The notes under the pieces: model-generated
What the model was told of the DNA's origin: nothing
Databases searched by the model: none
What the model saw: the letters and a program-made list of their open reading frames with translations, nothing else
In this document: positions 15,691 through 17,469 of the stretch, piece by piece
Layout: every line of letters starts with the position of its first letter
Position numbering within the stretch: the stretch's first letter is position 1
Program-made: the position numbers and the translations under genes
Assembly (NCBI GenBank): GCA_903861445.1
Contig: CAIOUK010000076.1
Location: forward strand, 1 to 17,469
DNA from: an uncultured Verrucomicrobia subdivision 3 bacterium
Lineage (GTDB): Bacteria; Verrucomicrobiota; Verrucomicrobiia; Limisphaerales; UBA11358
DNA length: 17,469 bases
Reading direction: 5' to 3'

Positions 15691-16901
15691 TGAACTGGTT
15701 TCAATTCGCGCGGCTCATCCGCTCCATCTACGGGCGACAGAAAACGCTGCCGGACTTGGAATGGATTCAGCACCTCGGCCTGTTGGCCGTGAAGCTTGGT
15801 CAGGTGCACGCGCTGCGGATTGATTTTCTTGACCGCGAAAAATGCCAGCATCTCACCAAGCTATACCGGCAGAACGCCGTCCTCGCGCCGCAGGATTTTC
15901 TTAAATTGCTTTCGGTCATCGCGCCGAAAAACTTTGCCGCCAACTTTTCGCGAATCGAGGAAACCGCGCTCGCGTCCGCATCCGTCGGGCAGGTGCATCG
16001 CGCGTGGCTGAACGATGGCTCGCCGGTCGTCGTCAAGGCCGTGAAAAAAAATGTGCGCGAACAATTCATTGCCGACGTCGCGAGTCTGAAAAATCTGTTC
16101 CGGTTGGCCGGTTTTCTTTATCCGCCGTTGCGCCGCGTCGGCGATCCCGTCGGCATTCTCGGCGACATCGAGGAATACACCTTGAGCGAACTCGACTTGC
16201 GCCACGAAGTCGAGGGCCAGAAAATCCTGTGCGGCATTTTTGAGGAACATAAAACGCGTTTCGACCTGTCATCGCTGCGGTTTGCGCGTGTCCACGAGAA
16301 CCTCTGCAACGAAAACGTGATGGTTTCGGAATTTGTCGCCGGCAAAACCTTTGACGAACTCATTGAGGCCGGCGAGCTGCCGTATTCGCAGCTCATCGAG
16401 CTGTTTCGCATCCACGGCTATTTCATGTTCTGCATCGGCACGTTCCACGGCGACCTGCATCCGGGCAACGTGATTCTCGCGGACGGGAAAATCTGCTTCG
16501 TGGACACCGGCTATGTCGGCCACGTTGGTGATAAAATTCGGCGCGGGCTGTTTGAATTTTTCTCCGCGCTGTCCGCGTTTGATTATCCGCGCTGCGCGGT
16601 GGGACTGAACCGCATGTCGGAGATTGAACTGGCCGGCGCGGTTTACGCGGACTTCGAGAAAAAATTTCTCGAACTTTACGCCGATTTCACCGACACGACC
16701 GTCGCGCAGATGAGCCTCACAAAAAAAATGATGCAGACCATCAAGCTCGGCGTGCTATGCGGGATGCGGTTTGAAAAGGGGATTTTCGCCATCATCCGCA
16801 GCCTGATGTATATGGACGGCATGGTGCTGCGCTGCAAGCCGGACGCGGTGCTGATGCGCGATTTGCGGCCGTTCATCGCCGAGGCGAAAAAGATGGTCTA
16901 G
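15690..16901 (+). CDS. UbiB/ABC1 (AarF)-family atypical protein kinase-like ATPase
   Basis: Member of the UbiB/ABC1/ADCK family, linked to biosynthesis or handling of isoprenoid lipids such as quinones. The 403-aa product carries the hallmark KLGQ motif (35-38), the Ala-rich loop ALASASVGQVHRA (93-105), the ATP-site Lys116 in VVVKAV, the ELD motif (167-169), HGDLHPGN (253-260) and the metal site VDTGYVG (271-277). The usual DFG is DTG here, with the metal-binding Asp kept. I see no clear C-terminal membrane pair as in E. coli UbiB. The start is ATG 15690, overlapping the crtI-like stop by one base; an in-frame GTG-type extension to 15642 would run through the crtI end and is unlikely. The coupling suggests a role with the desaturase's isoprenoid substrate, by inference only. 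An inverted hairpin pair follows. Confidence 0.9.
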   Translation: MNWFQFARLIRSIYGRQKTLPDLEWIQHLGLLAVKLGQVHALRIDFLDREKCQHLTKLYRQNAVLAPQDFLKLLSVIAPKNFAANFSRIEETALASASVGQVHRAWLNDGSPVVVKAVKKNVREQFIADVASLKNLFRLAGFLYPPLRRVGDPVGILGDIEEYTLSELDLRHEVEGQKILCGIFEEHKTRFDLSSLRFARVHENLCNENVMVSEFVAGKTFDELIEAGELPYSQLIELFRIHGYFMFCIGTFHGDLHPGNVILADGKICFVDTGYVGHVGDKIRRGLFEFFSALSAFDYPRCAVGLNRMSEIELAGAVYADFEKKFLELYADFTDTTVAQMSLTKKMMQTIKLGVLCGMRFEKGIFAIIRSLMYMDGMVLRCKPDAVLMRDLRPFIAEAKKMV

Positions 16902-16907
16902 GTGTTT

Positions 16908-16975
16908 TGTAGCGGCGGTCTGTGACCGCCGGTTCTGCCTCAAATAAAAAACGGCGCTCATAGAGCGCCGCTACA
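16908..16975. repeat. Second inverted pair of REP-like hairpin elements (possible bidirectional terminator)
   Basis: Outer arms TGTAGCGGCG (16908-16917) and CGCCGCTACA (16966-16975) are perfect inverse copies. Inner hairpins are CGGCGGTC/GACCGCCG with loop TGT (16913-16931), and CGGCGCTC/GAGCGCCG with loop ATA (16952-16970). In the same orientation the two 24-bp units differ at three positions: one loop base and one stem pair changed on both sides (G-C to C-G). The element lies between the convergent UbiB-family and pheA genes. A short A-run (16946-16951, AAAAAA) lies between the units and could serve as a U-tract for minus-strand transcripts after the right hairpin. Confidence 0.85.
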
Positions 16976-16989
16976 GGGAAGTAATGTTT

Positions 16990-17469
16990 TTATTCTACGT
17001 TCGGATACGAGCCGAGGATCTTCACGAAGTTGCAGTGCTTGCCGAGATGCTGAATGGCTTTGGCCACCTTCGCGTCCTGATAATGTCCGGCGCAGTCAAT
17101 GAAGAAGAAATATTCCCACGCCTTGCGCTTGCTGGGGCGGGACTCGATCTTCGTCATGTTGATTTTGAACTTCTTGAACGCCGCAATCGCCTCGTGCAGC
17201 GCGCCGGCCTTGTCGGCCACGCTCAACATCAGGCTGGTGCGGTCGTCGCCGGTCGGCGGCGAACATTGCCGGCCAAGCACGATGAAGCGCGTGACGTTGA
17301 CGGAATTGTCCTGAATGTCCTGCGCTAAAATTTTCAGCCCGTATTTTTCCGCCGCCAGCACGCCGCCGAGCGCGGCGGAAAATTTTTCCTTCGCCGCCAA
17401 TTCGGCGGAGCGCGCGTTGGACGAGGTCTCCACGATTTCCACGCGCGGCAGATTTTTCGCCAGCCAGCC
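16990..17469 (-). CDS. pheA: Prephenate dehydratase, C-terminal part (5' end cut by window edge)
   Basis: Converts prephenate to phenylpyruvate in phenylalanine synthesis. The visible 160 codons open in frame at the right edge and read WLAKNLPRVEIVETSSNARS, a conserved part of the dehydratase domain, then LAAEKYGLKILAQDIQDN and NVTRFIVLG, the family's catalytic TRF motif. An ACT domain follows (RTSLMLSVADKAGALHEAI to the end) with the ESRPSKRKAWEYFFFID segment that binds phenylalanine, so feedback inhibition by Phe is expected. Whether an N-terminal chorismate mutase domain is present cannot be seen. The GTG at 17442 is an internal codon, not a start. The stop lies 14 nt from the hairpin pair. 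Confidence 0.95.
   Translation of the reverse strand, partial: GWLAKNLPRVEIVETSSNARSAELAAKEKFSAALGGVLAAEKYGLKILAQDIQDNSVNVTRFIVLGRQCSPPTGDDRTSLMLSVADKAGALHEAIAAFKKFKINMTKIESRPSKRKAWEYFFFIDCAGHYQDAKVAKAIQHLGKHCNFVKILGSYPNVE

Noticed and set aside
17440..17442. GTG as the start of a small ACT-domain protein
   Set aside because: The frame continues upstream to the edge with conserved dehydratase residues (WLAKNLPR), so this is an internal Val of pheA.

Overview
The window looks like a chromosomal segment of a G+C-rich Gram-negative bacterium, most plausibly a verrucomicrobium. I infer this from the gene mix (an exported GH106-type rhamnosidase, arabinose-5-phosphate isomerase for Kdo/LPS synthesis, a CrtI-type desaturase), from the near absence of Shine-Dalgarno sequences, and from short tandem 7-bp repeats inside genes. 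No marker gene settles the phylum. There are eleven protein genes, no tRNA or rRNA, no CRISPR array and no transposase. Genes are tightly packed and no gene-free gap exceeds 200 bp.

Layout. (1) 1-3272, +: most of mfd (transcription-repair coupling factor), its 5' end cut by the window edge. (2) 3356-6139, +: secreted GH106-type glycoside hydrolase. (3) 6153-7754, -: a fusion of an RluA-type pseudouridine synthase with a class I SAM methyltransferase, convergent with the hydrolase. (4) 7839-8915, +: recF. (5) 8929-9729, -: membrane-anchored M48 metalloprotease. (6) 9927-12980, +: a probable operon trpS - signal peptidase I - RlmI-like rRNA methyltransferase, with a 13-nt gap and then a 4-nt ATGA overlap. 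(7) 13081-14088, -: KpsF/KdsD arabinose-5-phosphate isomerase. (8) 14167-16901, +: CrtI-type desaturase coupled by TGATG to a UbiB/ABC1-family kinase. (9) 16990-17469, -: 3' part of pheA (prephenate dehydratase), cut by the right edge.

Themes. Most genes are housekeeping: DNA repair (mfd, recF), translation and rRNA modification (trpS, rlmI-like, RluA-methyltransferase), secretion (lepB), envelope (kdsD) and amino-acid synthesis (pheA). The less ordinary parts are: the RluA-methyltransferase fusion, in which a pseudouridine synthase occupies the place held by the PUA domain in the RlmI paralogue 4 kb away; six heptanucleotide tandem repeats read through in frame inside three genes, four of them in mfd; two mirror-image pairs of REP-like hairpins in two of the four convergent intergenic gaps, each pair showing compensatory base changes; and the CrtI-UbiB coupling. 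I see no defence system, mobile island or new multi-gene machine here.
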